Positions 22,812 through 36,048 of a stretch of 64,000 bases of DNA are shown here, one piece after another. A program made the translations under genes and the position numbers. Positions within the stretch are counted from its first letter, which is position 1. Each line of letters starts with the position of its first letter. Under the pieces are notes generated by a model. That model had not been told where the DNA came from. It did no database searches and saw only the letters and a list, made by a program, of their open reading frames with translations. Source of the DNA: Antilocapra americana (lineage: Eukaryota > Chordata > Mammalia > Artiodactyla > Antilocapridae). Location: positions 2,311,845 to 2,375,844 of the forward strand of contig ML660777.1 of NCBI GenBank assembly GCA_007570785.1. The letters are read 5' to 3'.

Positions 22812-24997
22812 GTTCAGTTCGGTGGCTCCGTTGTAGTCTTTGCGACCCCAGCTGCGGCATGCCAGGCCTTTTTGTCCATCGCCAACTCCTGGAGTCTACT
22901 CAAACTCATGTCCATTGAGTGGGTGATGCCATCCAACCATCTCATTCTCTGTCATCCTCTTCTCCCTCTGCTTTAAATCTTTCCCAGTATCAGGGTCTTT
23001 TCAAATGAGTCAATTCTTCGCATCAGGGAGACAAAGGATTGGAGTTTCAGCTTCAGCATCAGTCCTTCCAATGAATCTTCAGGACTGATTTCCTTTAGGA
23101 TGGACTGGCTGGATCTCCTTCCAGTCCAAGGGACTCTCGAGAATCTTTTCAGACACCACTGTACAAAAGCATCAATTCTTCAGTGCTCAGCTTTCTTTAT
23201 AGTCCAACTCTCACATCCATACATGACTACTGGAAAAAGCATAGTTTTGACTAGATGGACCATTGTTGGCAAAGTAATATCTCTGCTTTTTAATATGCTG
23301 TCTAGGTTGGTCATAACTTTTCTTCCAAAGAACAAGCGTCTTTTAATTTCATGGCTGCAGTCACCATCTGCAGTGATTTTGGAGCCCCCCAAAATAAAGT
23401 CTGTCACTGTTTCCACTGTTTCCCCATCTATTTCCCAGGAAGTAATGGGACCAGATACCATGATCTTAGTTTTCTGAATGTTGAGTTTTAAGCCAACTTT
23501 TTCACTCTCCTCTTTCACTTTAATCAAGAGGCTCTTTAGTTCTTCACTTTTGGCCATAAGGGTGGTATCATCTGCACATCTGAGGTTATTGATATTTCTC
23601 TCAGCATTCTTGATTCCAGCTTATGCTTCATCCAGTTCAGAATTTCTCATGATGTACTCTGCATATAAGTTAAATAAGCAGGCTGACAATATACAGCCTT
23701 GATGTAATCCTTTCCTTATTTGGAAAGTTGTTCCATGTCAAGTTCTAACAGTTGTTTTTTGACCTGCATACAGATTTCTCAGGAGGCAGGTAAGGTGTCT
23801 GGTATCCCTATCTCTTTCAGAATTTTCCACAGTTTGTTGTGATCCACACAGTCATAGGCTTTGGCATAATCGATAAAACAGAAGTAGATGCTTTTCTGGA
23901 ACTCTCTTGCTTTTTTGATGATCCAACGGATGTTGGCAATTTGGTCTCTGGTTTCTCTGGCTTTTCTAAATCCAGCCTGAACATCTGAAAGTTCACAGTT
24001 CATGTATTATAGAAGCCTGGCTTGAAGAATTTTGAGCGTTACTTTGCTAGTGTGTGAGATGCGTGCAATTGTGCAGTAGTTTGTACATTGTTTGGCATTG
24101 TCTTTCTTTGGGGTTGGAATGAAAACTGACCTTTTCCAGTCCTGTGGCCACTGCTGAGTTTTCCACATTTGCTGGACTATTGAGTGTAGTGCTTTCACAG
24201 TATCATTTTTTCGAATTTGAAGTAGCTCCACTAGAATCCCATCACCTCCACAAGCTTTGTTCATAGTGATGCTTCCTAAGGCCCACTTGACTTCACATTC
24301 CAGGATGTCTGACTCTAGCTGAGTGACCACACTATCGTGGTTATCTGGGTTGTGAAGATCTTTGTTGTATGGTTTTTCGGTCTATTCTTGCCACCTCTTC
24401 TTAATATCTTCTGCTTCTGTTAGTTCCATACCATTTCTATCCTTTATTGAGCCTGTCTTTGCATGAAAATTTCCCTTGTTATCTCTAATTTCTTGAAGAG
24501 ATCTCTAGTCTTTCCCATTCTATTGTTTTCCTCTATTTCTTTGCATTGATCCCTGAGGAAGGCTTTCTTATCTCTCCTTGCTATTCTTTGGAACTCTGCA
24601 TTCAAATGGGTATCTTTTGTTTTCTCTTGCCTTTTGCTTCTTTTCATAGCTGTTTGTCAGGCCTCCTCAGACAACCATTTTGCCTTTTTTGCGTTTCTTT
24701 TTCTTGGGGTTGGTCTTGGTCACTGCCTCCAGTACAGTGTCATGAACTTCCATCAGTAGTTCTTGAAGCACTCTTGTCTATCAGATCTAATCTCTTGAAT
24801 CTATTGGTCACTTGCACTGTATAATTGTAATGGATTTGATTTAGGTCATAACTTAATGGTCTAGTGGTTTTCCCCATTTTCTTCAATTTAAGTCTGAATT
24901 TGGCAATAAAGAGTTCATGATCTGAGACACAGTCAGCTCCTAGTCTTGTTTTTGCTGACTGTATAGAGCTTCTCCATCTTTGGCTGCAAAGAATATA
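22812..24997 (-). mobile_element. BovB LINE, 3' part (RT to tail) of an inverted copy
   Basis: Antisense BovB from the tail (left) through the RT domain to the downstream part of the endonuclease-RT linker (right). RT frames at 23180-23557, 23779-24003 and 24007-24330 are broken by frameshifts. The catalytic box reads Cys-Ala-Asp-Asp. Continues as the sense-oriented 5' part at 24998. Confidence 0.93.
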
Positions 24998-26470
24998 GGC
25001 AGGGGCTCTGGGATATGGCATATCCCATATCCCTTCTTGGAGGAGTTGCCCTTAACCCACCATGCTTCCACCAGAACTTATACAGGACTGGGAAACAGAC
25101 TCTGGGAGGGCAAAAACAGAACCTTGTGTGTACCAGGACCCAGGAGAAAGGAGTAGCGACCACACAAGAGACTGACCCAGACTTGCCCGTGAGTGTCCAG
25201 GAGTCTTGGTGGAGGCATGGGTTGGCGGCAGCCTGCTGCAGGGTTGGGGGCACTGAATGTAGCAGTGCATGCATGGGACCTTTTGAAGGAGGTGGCCATT
25301 ATCTGCATTACCTCCACCAAAGTTTGGCCTCAGGTCAAATAACAGGGAGGGAACACAGCCCCGCCCTTCAACAGAAAATTGGATTAAAGATTTACTGAGC
25401 ATGGCTCCACCCATCAGAACATGACCCAGTTTCCCCCTCAGTCAATCTCCCCCATCGGGAAGCTTCCATAAGCCTTTTATCCTTCTCCATCAGAGGGTAG
25501 GCAGAATGAAACCCAGGATCACAGAAAACTAACCAATCTGATCACATGGATCACACCCTTGTCTAACTCCATGAAACTATGAGCCATGCCTTGTAGAGCC
25601 ACCCAAGATGGACAGGTCATGGTGGAAAGTTCTGACTAAATATGGCCCACTAGAGAAGGGAATGGCAAACCACTTCAGTATTCTTGTCTTGAAAACCCCA
25701 TGAACAGTATGAAAAGGCAAAAAGATAGGACACTTAAAGATGAATTCCCCAGGTCAGTAGGTGCCCAATATGCTACTGGAGATCAGTGGAGAAATAACTC
25801 TAGAATGAAGAGACGGAATCAAAGCAAAGACAACACCCAGTTGTGGATGTGGCTGGTGATGGAAGTAAAGTCCGATGCTGTAAAGAACAATATTGCACAG
25901 GAACGTGGAATGTTAGGTCCAGGCAATGTGAATCAAGGAAAATTGGAAGTGGTCAAACAGGAGATGGCAAGAGTGAATGTTGACATTTTAGAAATCAGTG
26001 AACTAAAATGGACTGGAATGGGTGAATTTAACTCAGATGACCATTATATCTACTACTGTCGGCAAGAATCCCTTAGAAGAAATGGAGTAGCCATCATAGT
26101 CAACAAGGGTCCAAAATTCAGTACTTGGATGCAATCTCAAAAACGACAGAATGATCTCTGTTTGTTTCCAATGCAAACCATTCGGTATCGCAATAATCCA
26201 AGTCTATGCCCTGACCAGTAATGCTGAAGAAGCTGCAGTTGAACAGTTCTATGAAGACCTACAAGACCTTCTAAAACTAACACCCAAAAAAGGTGTCCTT
26301 TTCATTATTGGGGACTGGAATGCAAAAGTAGGAAGTCAAGAAATACCTGGAGTAACAGGCAAATCTGGTCTTGGAGTACAAAATGAAGCAGGGCAAAGGC
26401 TAATAGAGTTTTGCTAAGAGAATGCACTGGTCATAACAAACACCCTCTTCCAACAACACAAGAGAAGACC
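24998..26470 (+). mobile_element. BovB LINE, 5' UTR and endonuclease part, inverted
   Basis: Sense BovB 5' UTR (GC-rich, 25000-25620) followed by the apurinic-type endonuclease region. Frames at 25700-26221 and 26151-26417 show the domain (for example Ser-Glu-Leu-Lys-Trp-Thr-Gly near 26000 and Gly-Asp-Trp-Asn-Ala near 26310) with a frameshift between them. It ends abruptly at about 26470, just before the point where the minus-oriented part begins in element coordinates. About 50 nt are missing between the two, compared with the copy at 11160-11210. Confidence 0.92.
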
Positions 26471-26475
26471 CCGAT

Positions 26476-27905
26476 AGTTACCAGTGGTGAAAGTTCTTTG
26501 ATTGCAGTTATAAAAACGCTCATTGTACCAATATTTTGTGGCAGAAATATAGTACTGAACATGTTATAAATTCTTTTCAGTCTCTTTTTACTTTTTAATT
26601 ACTAAGGATATTTGGATGAAAATAATTTCCTTGTTGTTCAAGAGTCCCTCTTGTCAGCTTATTTCTTTCACCTAAAATAGAAATATATTTTTAATTACTA
26701 AAATATACACTTTTAAGCACTTTGTCATTATACTTGAAAACTGGAAACTTACAACAATAGAGGTAACAACACTCAAATTAACCCTGGGGAAAAATGCATA
26801 AGAAAACTGGTGTAATTTGAATTTTACTTCTATCAAAGAAGCCATAATATAGGGTAACTTTTATACACCCTCATAACTTATATAGATCAATTTAACAATT
26901 GCTATGAAGTATAGGCATTATATTGGTAACAGTAATCAAAACAGTTTCCCATTGAAAGTTTAAACTTGGATCCCCACTCTCTGCCTCTGAAATCTAACAT
27001 ATTATCTCTCCCCAAGAAAACTGACATGATTCTCCTTTTATCGGATTATCCCACCCCTTCCTACAAACCCTTCCAGGGATTTATTTTATATTGCTTGTTC
27101 TTCTAGTCCCAAAAATCCAAACTCATCATTCTACATAAAAGTTTTGTGTCCTTACTCAAGTTTTTCTTAGTAGTTTGGAAGGGAGGTGGCTGTTTCTTTC
27201 TGTTTAATTTTGCCTACAACTCTCTGAGCTCCCCATTCTTCAAACTATATACTTCCATATTTATGTATTTGTTCATGTTTAACTCTCAGGTTAACTTTAA
27301 ACCTGAGGGTTGCATTTCTGTTTGTCATTTTTATATTTGAAGTTTTGTTCTCTGGAATCTCTGGGATGATGGACAGTGTTTAATAATTTTATGGAATGCC
27401 TACCAGAGGGCTTCATTCAGTAACATTATTGATAATAAATGTGTGTCTTGATGCTCATATAGCAAGATAGATAAACAAGTGGTTTATTTGGTTTTTTTTT
27501 TTCATTGGATGTTTTAAAATCTCACTGTGTGTGTACTCAGCTTCATTTGTATCATTTGCATGAATGAAGACACTAGCTCAGCACCCCCCTGAGCTGAGAG
27601 GTGACGCATGCTCTATCCTGCCAACATGCTCCAGAATAGCAGCCCCGCAGCAAAAGAAGGATGCCTTAGAAGAGGGGAAATTGTTGACCTTGGTTCAGGT
27701 CCAGCATCAGTCTTTCTCTGCTCCCGGGGTGAATGTCGCCTCTGAGCTTATAGGACCACCTCCCTCTGCATGTTGCATCTTTCATGGGTGTCCACATAGC
27801 AAATAGAGAGGGTCCTGAAGGCAATGGTTTTTCCATGTCAGTGGAATGGAAGTTATCCAGATGTCCAGTTGTCAGCAGAACATTTCTATGTGGATACCAC
27901 ACAGG
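26476..27905. other. Intergenic, no gene seen
   Basis: AT-rich, then a GC-richer patch at 27560-27900 that looks single-copy or very old repeat. The frames there (27564-27806 plus, 27666-27908 minus) show no domain or splice logic. Confidence 0.45.
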
Positions 27906-27910
27906 CATTC

Positions 27911-29112
27911 TTTTTTTAAAAAAAAATTTATTTATTTATTTTAATTGTAGGCTAATTACTTTACAATATTGTAGTGGTTTTTGCTATACATTGACATGAA
28001 TCAGCCATGGATGTACATATGTTCCCCATCCTGAACCCCTTCCCATCTCCCTCCCCATCCCATCCCTCAGGGTTGTCCCAAGGCACCGGCTTTGAGTGCC
28101 CTGTTTCATGCATCGAACTTGGATTGGTGATCTATTTCACATATGGTAATAGTCATGTTTTAATGCTATTCTCTCAAATCATCCCACCCTTGCCTTCTCC
28201 CACAGAGTCCAAAAGTCTGTTCCTTACATCTGTGTCTCTTTTGCTGCCTCACGTATAGGGTCATCATTAACATCTTTCTAAATTCCATATATATGCGTTA
28301 GTATATTGTATTGCTGTTTTTCTTTCTGGCTTACTTCACTCTCTGTATAATAGGCTCCAGTTTAATCCACCTCATCAGAACTGACTCATATGTGTTCTTT
28401 GTGTTAGCTGAGTAATATTCCATTGTGTGTATGTACCACAGCTTTCTTATCCATTTGTCTGCTGATGGACATCTAAGTTGCTTCCATGTTCTAGATATTG
28501 TAAACAGTTGCAGTGAACATTGGGGTACATGTGTCTCTTTCAGTTCTGGTTTCCTCTGTGTGTATGCCCAGCAGTGGGATTCCTGGGTCATATGGCAGGT
28601 CTATTTCCAGTTTTTTAAGGAATCTCCACTCTGTTCTCCATAGTGGCTATACTAGCTTGCATTCAACAATGTAAAAGGGTTCCCTTTTCTCCACACCCTC
28701 TCCAGCATTTTTTGTTTGTAGACTTTTTGATAGCAGCTATTCTGACTGGCGTGAGATGGTACCTCACTGTGGTTTTGATTTGCATTTCTCTGATAATGAG
28801 TGATGCTGAGCATCTTTTCATGTGTTTGTTAGCCATCTGCATGTCTTCCTTGGAGAAATGTATTTAGTTCTTTGGTCCACTTTTTGATTGGGTCATTTAT
28901 TTTCTGGAATTGAGCTGCATGAGCTGCTTGTATATTTTTGAGATTAATTCTTTGTCAGTTGCTTTGTTTGCTATTATTTTCTCTCATTCTGAAGACTGTC
29001 TCTTCACCTTGCTTATAGTTTCCTTCATTGTGCAAAAGCTTTTGAGTTTAATTAGGTCCCATTTGTTTACTTTTTATTTTCATTACACTGGGTGGTGGGT
29101 CATAGCTTCAAC
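27911..29112 (-). mobile_element. Ruminant L1 3' end, truncated
   Basis: Antisense L1: T-rich tail, then the 3' UTR ('gacatgaatcagccatgg', C-rich tract), then the C-terminal end of ORF2 (blocks at 28380-28580 with 'gagtaatattccattgtgtgtatgtaccacagc') and further ORF2 up to 'gtgggtcatag'. Many stops; not coding. Confidence 0.92.
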
Positions 29113-29341
29113 ATTCTCATTTCTTCCCTTGATCCTGATTCCTTCTTTATGTTCTTCTTCTCAGAAAAGACTATCATTGCCCATCCAGTGACCAAGCCAG
29201 GTGGCCAGGGCAGTCATTTGAGAGTTTATCTTCATTTTTTTTTTTCGCTATTTATTGTTTTGATTAACTTTTAGTGGAGTATAGTTGCTTGATAGAAACA
29301 ACTATTAGAAAGTTTGAAAATCAATATAAGGTACACAAATG

Positions 29342-29548
29342 TTTCCCTGGTGGCTCAGAGGGTAAAGAATCTGCCTACAAAGGGGAGACCCAGGTTCAAT
29401 CCGTGGGTTGGGAAGATCCTTGGAGAAGGGAATGGCTACCCACTCCAGAATTCTTGCCTGGAGGATTCCATGAACAGAGGATCCTGGTGGGCCACAGTTC
29501 ATGGGCTCACAGTCTGACATGAGTGAGACTGAGTGACTAACACTTTCT
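29342..29548 (+). repeat. Bov-tA SINE with TSD
   Basis: Full sense copy flanked by TACACAAATG (29332-29341 and 29549-29558). Confidence 0.94.
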
Positions 29549-29628
29549 TACACAAATGTAAACCTTTGAAACCTGCAATACTCATGATAAACATTTATTT
29601 CCTTCTAGCCTTTTTCCTATGTATGCGT

Positions 29629-29665
29629 ATACACACACACATACACACACACGTATATATACAAC
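29629..29665. repeat. CA/TA microsatellite
   Basis: Runs of ACACAC passing into GTATATATA. Confidence 0.9.
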
Positions 29666-30104
29666 ATATTAGGTATGTATATGTGAATCATACTGTTCAA
29701 ATAATTCTGTATACTTCCCTTTTTAAATGATCATTCTATGGTATTCATTTTCTTATGATCATTAGCATTCTCAGAAAATGTTATATTTCATTGTATCTAC
29801 TGTGATTCATTTAAGCAACTTCTATTGTTGGATGTTTAGCTTGCTTCAAATGTGTCTTTGCCAGTATGAGTAACAATTTTGGACACTCTTGGGTGAGAGG
29901 ATAGCTGTGCTGACTCTATGGCTTTTCTTCCACTTGCCATGCCTGGGCAAAGTCTCTCTTAGGACATGTGTGTCTATAGAGTCTTTTTTCTCTTAAAGGT
30001 AAAGTTTAGCAATCTTTTCCATCTCTCCTAGCATTTTTGATTTTCAGTCTCTTCTTGATTCAGTTTTGCTCATTTATATTTTGACAGTCATTCATGTTGT
30101 TTTT

Positions 30105-30222
30105 AAATTTTGGCTGTACCTCTAGGCATGTGGGATCTTAGACCACTGACCAGGGGTGGAACCCACTCCTCGTGCTTTGAAAGGTGGAGTCTTAACCACT
30201 GGGCCGATAGGAAGTCCCTCTG
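30105..30222 (-). repeat. CHR-type SINE
   Basis: Antisense: 'gtgggatcttagaccactgaccagggg' and 'ggagtcttaaccactgggcc' plus 'aagtccct' end. Confidence 0.82.
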
Positions 30223-30274
30223 GAGTCTTTCTATGTCAGTCACATAGAGGTAGAGAGGAGAAAGAAGAAATGGT

Positions 30275-30470
30275 AACATCTTTTGTGGTGTTACAGTGTT
30301 TGAGTCCCAGGTCAAGTTCTTACAGACCAGGTGAACTTCGGAAAGCTAGTCAACATTTCTTTGCTTACGTTTCTTTATTTGTAAAAGTGGGATAATAATA
30401 TTTTATTAATAAGGTCCTTGTTAGGAATATAAATATACTAAAATATGTAAGTGGTATTTTTTAAAATTCA
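30275..30470 (+). repeat. MIR SINE
   Basis: Blocks 'gtgtttgagtcccaggtc', 'gtttctttatttgtaaaagtgggataataatatt' and 'aaggtccttgttaggaatataaa' in MIR order. Confidence 0.6.
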
Positions 30471-31340
30471 TCTAGTAACTAGTGACATTGAATTATAACA
30501 GGGTAAAGCATTCTGTTAAGAATTCTCTTCTGAGTATTCAGTGTTGCTTCTAGCAGACACATGCTGAAGATGAAAATGCCCAAATGTGACACCTTTGGCA
30601 TATTTTTACATTGAGATCTCTTAGTGTCCTAAAACATAGTCTTTTACTTTTCTTAGTTTTTGAAATACCATTATTGAAATCTGATTACTCTGATGATTGC
30701 TGGATGATGATATGGTTTCCCTGGTACAGGGTATGTTTTAATAGGTATATTGAACAACAGGGTTAATGTAAACCAGAGGCTTTATGTACTTTTCCATTTT
30801 TTTTTCTTTGTACATAGCAGATGGAATCTCTCTCCTAGATTGCTTTGGAAATATGTATCACATTTAGAAAATGATATATTGCTAATAACTTGGGTCAGAT
30901 TCAGAAGTTTACCTTTTTAGTTTCTAATTTTGAGACAATTTCTTACTCATTGAATGCTGGAAAACATATTACAAAGAACCCTTATTATATCCTCTACCCA
31001 GATTCAACAATTCTTAATATTTGGCCCCATTTACTTCAGTATTGTTCTTTCCCTCTATCTTCTTTTTATGCACAGATATGTGTTTCCTAAGGACTTTCTC
31101 TTATATAACTAAAGTACCTCTATCAGAATCAGGAAATGTAACATTCATACAAAGTTATATCTAATTCTTACTTTTTTGTTCAAAGTTCACAACTTATTCA
31201 AATAATATGTAGCTTTTTTTCTCATCCAGGATACATTCCAGGATCACTTGTATTAATTGTTATGTTTCTTTCCTTTTCTTTAATCCTAAACAGTTCCTCA
31301 ACCTTTCTTTTTCTTTCATGATCTTAATGTTTTTTGAGGT
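30471..31340. other. Intergenic, no gene seen
   Basis: AT-rich, no supported feature. Confidence 0.5.
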
Positions 31341-31344
31341 CTTT

Positions 31345-31465
31345 ACTTTTTCTTTTTTGATCACATGTGGCTTGTGGGCTTTTAGTTCCTCCTCTGCAGG
31401 TTCATTCCTGCACCCTTGGTAGTGAAAGCGCCCAGTCCTAACCACTGGACCACCAGGGAATTCCC
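31345..31465 (-). repeat. CHR-type SINE
   Basis: Antisense: 'cttgtgggcttttagttcctcctctgc' and 'cagtcctaaccactggaccaccagggaattccc'. Confidence 0.8.
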
Positions 31466-32085
31466 ATGATCTTAATGTTTTCCAAAAGTCAAGCCAATAA
31501 CTTTGCAGAATATTCTCAGTTTGGGTTTCTTTGATGTTTCCTGATATCAGCTTCAGATTTCATATTTTTGATTGTGATAGCATAGCAGTTATGTTGTGTC
31601 TTTCTGAGGGTATCATATCAGGAAGCACACAGCATCATTTTGCCTTTGTTATGAGTGACATTAATCTTGATAACTTTAATAAATTTGTATTTTAGGTTAA
31701 TTTAATGTAAAGTTACTATTTTTTTCTCTTTGTAATTAATAAGTAACTTGTGGCAATTACTCTCAAACTGTGTCTTTTCATGCTTATCAACCTTTCATCC
31801 CTTCTTTTTAATATTCATTAGGCTGGATCCTCTGGGTTTTTTTGACATGTCCCTATTTTAATAGTTTCATACTTTCTGGTACAATGAAAAGTTCCAGACT
31901 TATTTTCTGGTTTTCCTGCCCCACCCTGTCTATTTATACCTCTTCCTGTAAAATTATATACTAATGATATGCATTATGTATATACATGTCTGTATTTATA
32001 TAAATGAGTTCAGACTCATTATCTCCAATTCCAATTCAGTATGCTAATGATCAAAAAATATTTAAAATGTGGAATAAGTGGGGCC
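31466..32085. other. Intergenic, no gene seen
   Basis: AT-rich; no supported feature. Confidence 0.5.
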
Positions 32086-32098
32086 TGATATTAATTGA

Positions 32099-32294
32099 CC
32101 CTGATGCTGGGAAAGACTGAAGTTGGGAGGAGAAGAGGATGACAAAAGATGAGATGGTTGGATGGCATCACCGACTCTATGACATGTGTTTGAGTAAGAT
32201 TCAGGAGTTGGTGATGGACAGGGAAGACTGGCATGCTACAGTCCATGTAGTCACAAAGAGCTGGACACGACTGAGTGACTGAACTAAACTGAAT
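32099..32294 (+). mobile_element. BovB 3' end with TSD
   Basis: Short sense copy of the last ~200 bp of BovB, flanked by the perfect 13-bp duplication TGATATTAATTGA (32086-32098 and 32295-32307). Confidence 0.94.
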
Positions 32295-32307
32295 TGATAT
32301 TAATTGA

Positions 32308-32851
32308 GTATAAGCAGAAGGGAGAGGAGGAATTCAAGGTGAATATACATTGTAAATGCTAACATGGCACTCCCAGTTGCCCAGTGTAAAATGTTTTATG
32401 TACCAACATTTTTTGTTCTGTGTGCCAAACTGGCTAATAAAGCCTAAGATTGCTTTAGTTTTTTAGCAGCTGTAGCACAGTGTTCCTGAGTATTGATCTT
32501 GTAGTCAAATAAAACTTGAGGTCTTTATGTTAACTGTTGTCAAGCAAAATCTGATACCTCTTTTCTTATGAACTTAGTTTTTTGAAACTGTGTTGTATGT
32601 TTGCCTGTGAAATTTTATCTGATCATCAGATAAATTTCATTTGACCATCATTCATTCCCTTTAAGTCCCTTTAACCCTGACATAGGTAATATATTAATCG
32701 ACCTACAAATTATCTGTTATACAAATGTTTTATAAAATGCTTTCTATATGCTTTGGTTGATCTCTGCAGATAAAGAAGATGGCTGAGACTACAACATGCT
32801 ATTGGTGGTGAGGGTGATAAACTTGAAGTTGTAATGGGAAATGGGTCATTT
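32308..32851. other. Intergenic, no gene seen
   Basis: No gene. Contains the short near-palindrome 'ctgatcatcagataaatttcat' around 32620. Confidence 0.5.
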
Positions 32852-32867
32852 CTTGCCATAATATTTT

Positions 32868-33476
32868 TTTATTAGTTTTGCCATACAATGACATGATATC
32901 GCCATGGGTGTACATATGTTCCCCCTCCAGAACCCCCCTCCCTCCTCTCTCCCGATTCCCTCACCCTGGGTCATCTCGGTGCACCAGCCCCGAGCATCAA
33001 TCCTGGGCTGGCAATTGATTTCACATATGATAATTAATATGTTTCAATGCCATTCTCCCATATCATCCCACCCTTGCCCTCTTCCACAGAGTCCACGAGT
33101 CTGTTCTATACATCTGCACTCTTTTTGCTGTCTCGCATGCAGGGTTCTCATTACCATCTTTCTAAATTCCATATATATGCGTTAGTATACTGTATTGTTG
33201 TTTTTCCTTCTGGCTTACTTCACTCTGGATAATAGGCTCCAGTTCCGTCCACCTGAATAGAACTGCTTCAAATGAATTTTTTTTTAATGCTGAGTAATAT
33301 TCCATTGTGTATATGTACCACAGCTTTCTTATCCATTCGTCAGTTGATGGGCATCTAGGTTGCTTCCATGTCCTGGCTATTGTAAACAATGCAGCGATGA
33401 ACATTGGGGTACACGTGTCTCTTTCAATTCTGGTTTCCTCGGTGTATATGCCCAGCAGTGGGATTGCTGGGTCATA
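32868..33476 (-). mobile_element. Ruminant L1 3' end with TSD
   Basis: Antisense 5'-truncated L1 (3' UTR and the last part of ORF2). Exact 16-bp duplication CTTGCCATAATATTTT at 32852-32867 and 33477-33492. Borders are secure; a relatively young insertion. Confidence 0.95.
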
Positions 33477-33492
33477 CTTGCCATAATATTTT

Positions 33493-34119
33493 ATGTGATG
33501 AAATAAACAAGAGTCAGCTTATCAAGTGCTCAAAAAGCAGGGGGCCAAGATATAAGAAACGTGACTCAAGATTCACAAAAAGACAAGGAAATCTTTCTGA
33601 TGGCTCTCGTATAGACTAGAAAGGATTATTAGTCTGTCCATCCTCTTCTTGGCCTTTTTTCCCTCTCACTGTAAACATTCTTTCTGGGTAATCTAACTCG
33701 CTTCCATGGTGCTTAACTCTCCAACTACTTCTATAGCTGTTCTTTCTTCTACACTTGTAGCATTTTAACTGCTCTGTGTCTACTAAACTGAAGAATGCAT
33801 TTCCTAGCCCTATTGCAATAGGTATGAGCATGTCGTGTTTCTAGCATTGGGGAAGATGATTAAAAGTTACATATTCAACTTCCTCCTTGCTTAAGAGGAA
33901 ATATCTGGCCTCAAACTTCCACTATTTTCTCTAAGCAGAGAGACCAGAGAAACCACAAGTTGAACATGGAACAGCTACCACCAGCCAGGGCCCCTGAATA
34001 ATTGCATGACGAAGAGCCATCCACCAGCCTGAAATACTTGTCCTAGAGTTTCATGCAAATGAGAAATATTTTCCAATTGCTTGGGCAATTATCTTTTTTT
34101 GGTGCCTCTCGTGAGCACC
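33493..34119. other. Intergenic, no gene seen
   Basis: No supported gene or named repeat. Confidence 0.45.
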
Positions 34120-35130
34120 CTTCTTGTGTATTCAAGTGCTCACTAGATATTTCTACCTTAGTATCTCACAGATGTCTAACGTATTTCTCTTCAAATTTAC
34201 TTCTTTCTGGCGTCATTGCCATCCCAGATGACTTATCCATTACATGTGGAGTTCTTATCCGCTACTTCCTTTTCCTTTTGCCCACATAGAATCTGAACGA
34301 CTTCTTGGTTCTGACTCCCTTATCACTCGCCTCTCCAGCCCTTCTTCTCCTTACGCTTCTCTGTTGTTTTGGATTAAGTCCCAGTCATCTAAGGTTAGGA
34401 TTCGTGCAGCAACCCTATACCTTCTATCTCTAATCTTGCTCCCCTCAACTTCATTCTTGGCTATGATTTTATTGAGCTAGTAAGTACTAGCTCAATGGTC
34501 TCATCTGAAAAAATGCAGATACTCTAGTATCCTTATGGAGTTCTGATGATAATTAGTTGATATGGTACATCCCAAGCATTTAGCATGGTTCCTGAAATAT
34601 AGCAGCACTCAAAAAAGTTAGCCATTATTAACATTATTATTAACATTTTCATAACTCTTCTTAAAATTCCTTAAAGGATTATTATTCCTTTAATAATTAA
34701 TCCTATAATTCCTTAGGATTCCTTAAGAGAGTATTACTGCTTCTAGGATAAAATCACTCCCCTTAATGAGCCTGACTAATATTCTGTAATCTGGTCCCTA
34801 TTAAACCCTCCAGATTTATTTCTTGTTATTCTCCCCCTCTAACCCTCTGCTTTATTCATATTGCAATACTCACTGTTCCTTAAGATGTCAAAGTCTATGA
34901 TACATCTTATTTTTGTACATGTTGATTCCATTGCTTTCAACACACAACTTCCTATCTTTCCTGAATCTTACTGACCATTCATCCTTCAAATATCAACTCA
35001 TATATTACCTCTCTAGGAACTTTCCGTTATGCTTTCTGGTCTAGTTAAAGTGTTGTTCCATGTGCATCTATAATGCTGTGTGTTTTCCTTTATTGTAGCA
35101 ACTAGGATAATGTTCTATAAACATTTATTA
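34120..35130 (+). repeat. L2 LINE, interrupted by a MIR
   Basis: Sense L2 in two blocks: 34120-34450 ('cactagatatttctacc...cacagatgtctaacg') and about 34750-35130 ('taatctggtccctattaaa', 'catccttcaaatatcaactcatatattacctc', 'aataatgttctataaacatttatt' end). Between them is MIR-like sequence at 34500-34640 and a low-complexity patch at 34640-34735. Confidence 0.6.
34500..34640 (+). repeat. MIR SINE 3' part
   Basis: 'tcatctgaaaaaatgcag', 'gagttctgatgataattag', 'cccaagcatttagcatggttcctgaaatatagcagcactc' and a trailing ATT-rich tail fit MIR. Confidence 0.6.
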
Positions 35131-35734
35131 ACAAATAGTAGATTTGTTTTGTGTGTTTGCCTGGCCCATCCTCTATCCTGACTTGCTGAGCTTCAGTGGT
35201 ATTTTATTTATATATATATATTTTTTTTTCATTTATATATTAACCCTATTTATCATTATCTGATTGAAACATGCCCAAAGACAGGACCGAGTATATTTGT
35301 TATATCTACTGAAAATTTGGATTAAGAGACAAAACTATGGGTGGTTAATATAGGTGCTAAAATTATAAAATACGAAAATTTAGGACCTTAGAAAGGAAAA
35401 AAGAAATAGATACAAAACCACAGACAGAACACAGGAAAACAAGGATTTTAATAAGCCAAAAAAAAAAAAAAGCATCTTCAGAGAGGAGAATAAATTTTTT
35501 GAGAGCTCAAATCCAATATTCCAGAACATATTTTTATGACTGTTTATGATAGGTTTGGAATTTATTACATCTTTGCTTTGTATTGCCACACCTTTTTTTT
35601 GCTCTGCTTAATTTTGTATTCTATATAAAGTTGTTTATTTCTGGAAAAATTATCAAATCCCTAAAAGTTGTGAGCTATAAAGGCTGAATAGTCACAGAGT
35701 TAAATGTTATTGGAGGGACATTCTGCTGGAAAAA

Positions 35735-35905
35735 CTTTGAATGAGTCATTAGAAGGCAAGGGTTCTAGACAAAACTCTGCCATTATTTAACTATATCATC
35801 TTGAGTAAATCATTTGACAGCCCCTCCTTTCAGTTATCTCATCGCTAAAGTAAAGATCATAATCTCTTTGCTGCTTACCTTGAAGTTGGAATTATCAAAT
35901 GTTCA
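35735..35905 (+). repeat. MIR SINE
   Basis: 'gaatgagtcattagaaggcaagggttctagacaaaactctgccattatttaactatat' core with 'ttgagtaaatcatttgacagcccctcctttcagttatctcatcgctaaa' following: MIR order. Confidence 0.65.
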
Positions 35906-36048
35906 CTTGGAGAATGTTAAGGGTTTGATAGACAACAAGCCCTTACTAATGTTCTGCAGTAGAAGAATACCGGCTAGGATTGACTGGAATGCTTTCTCAG
36001 TCCAAAGATATTACACTCCTTGTCACTAGTGTTGTTTACATAAGAAAG

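Noticed and set aside
25700..26417. Endonuclease-like open frames as a host gene
   Set aside because: They are the BovB endonuclease, frameshifted, inside a rearranged LINE copy.
27564..27908. Overlapping frames on both strands in a GC-richer patch
   Set aside because: No domain, no splice partners, similar openness on both strands; composition effect.
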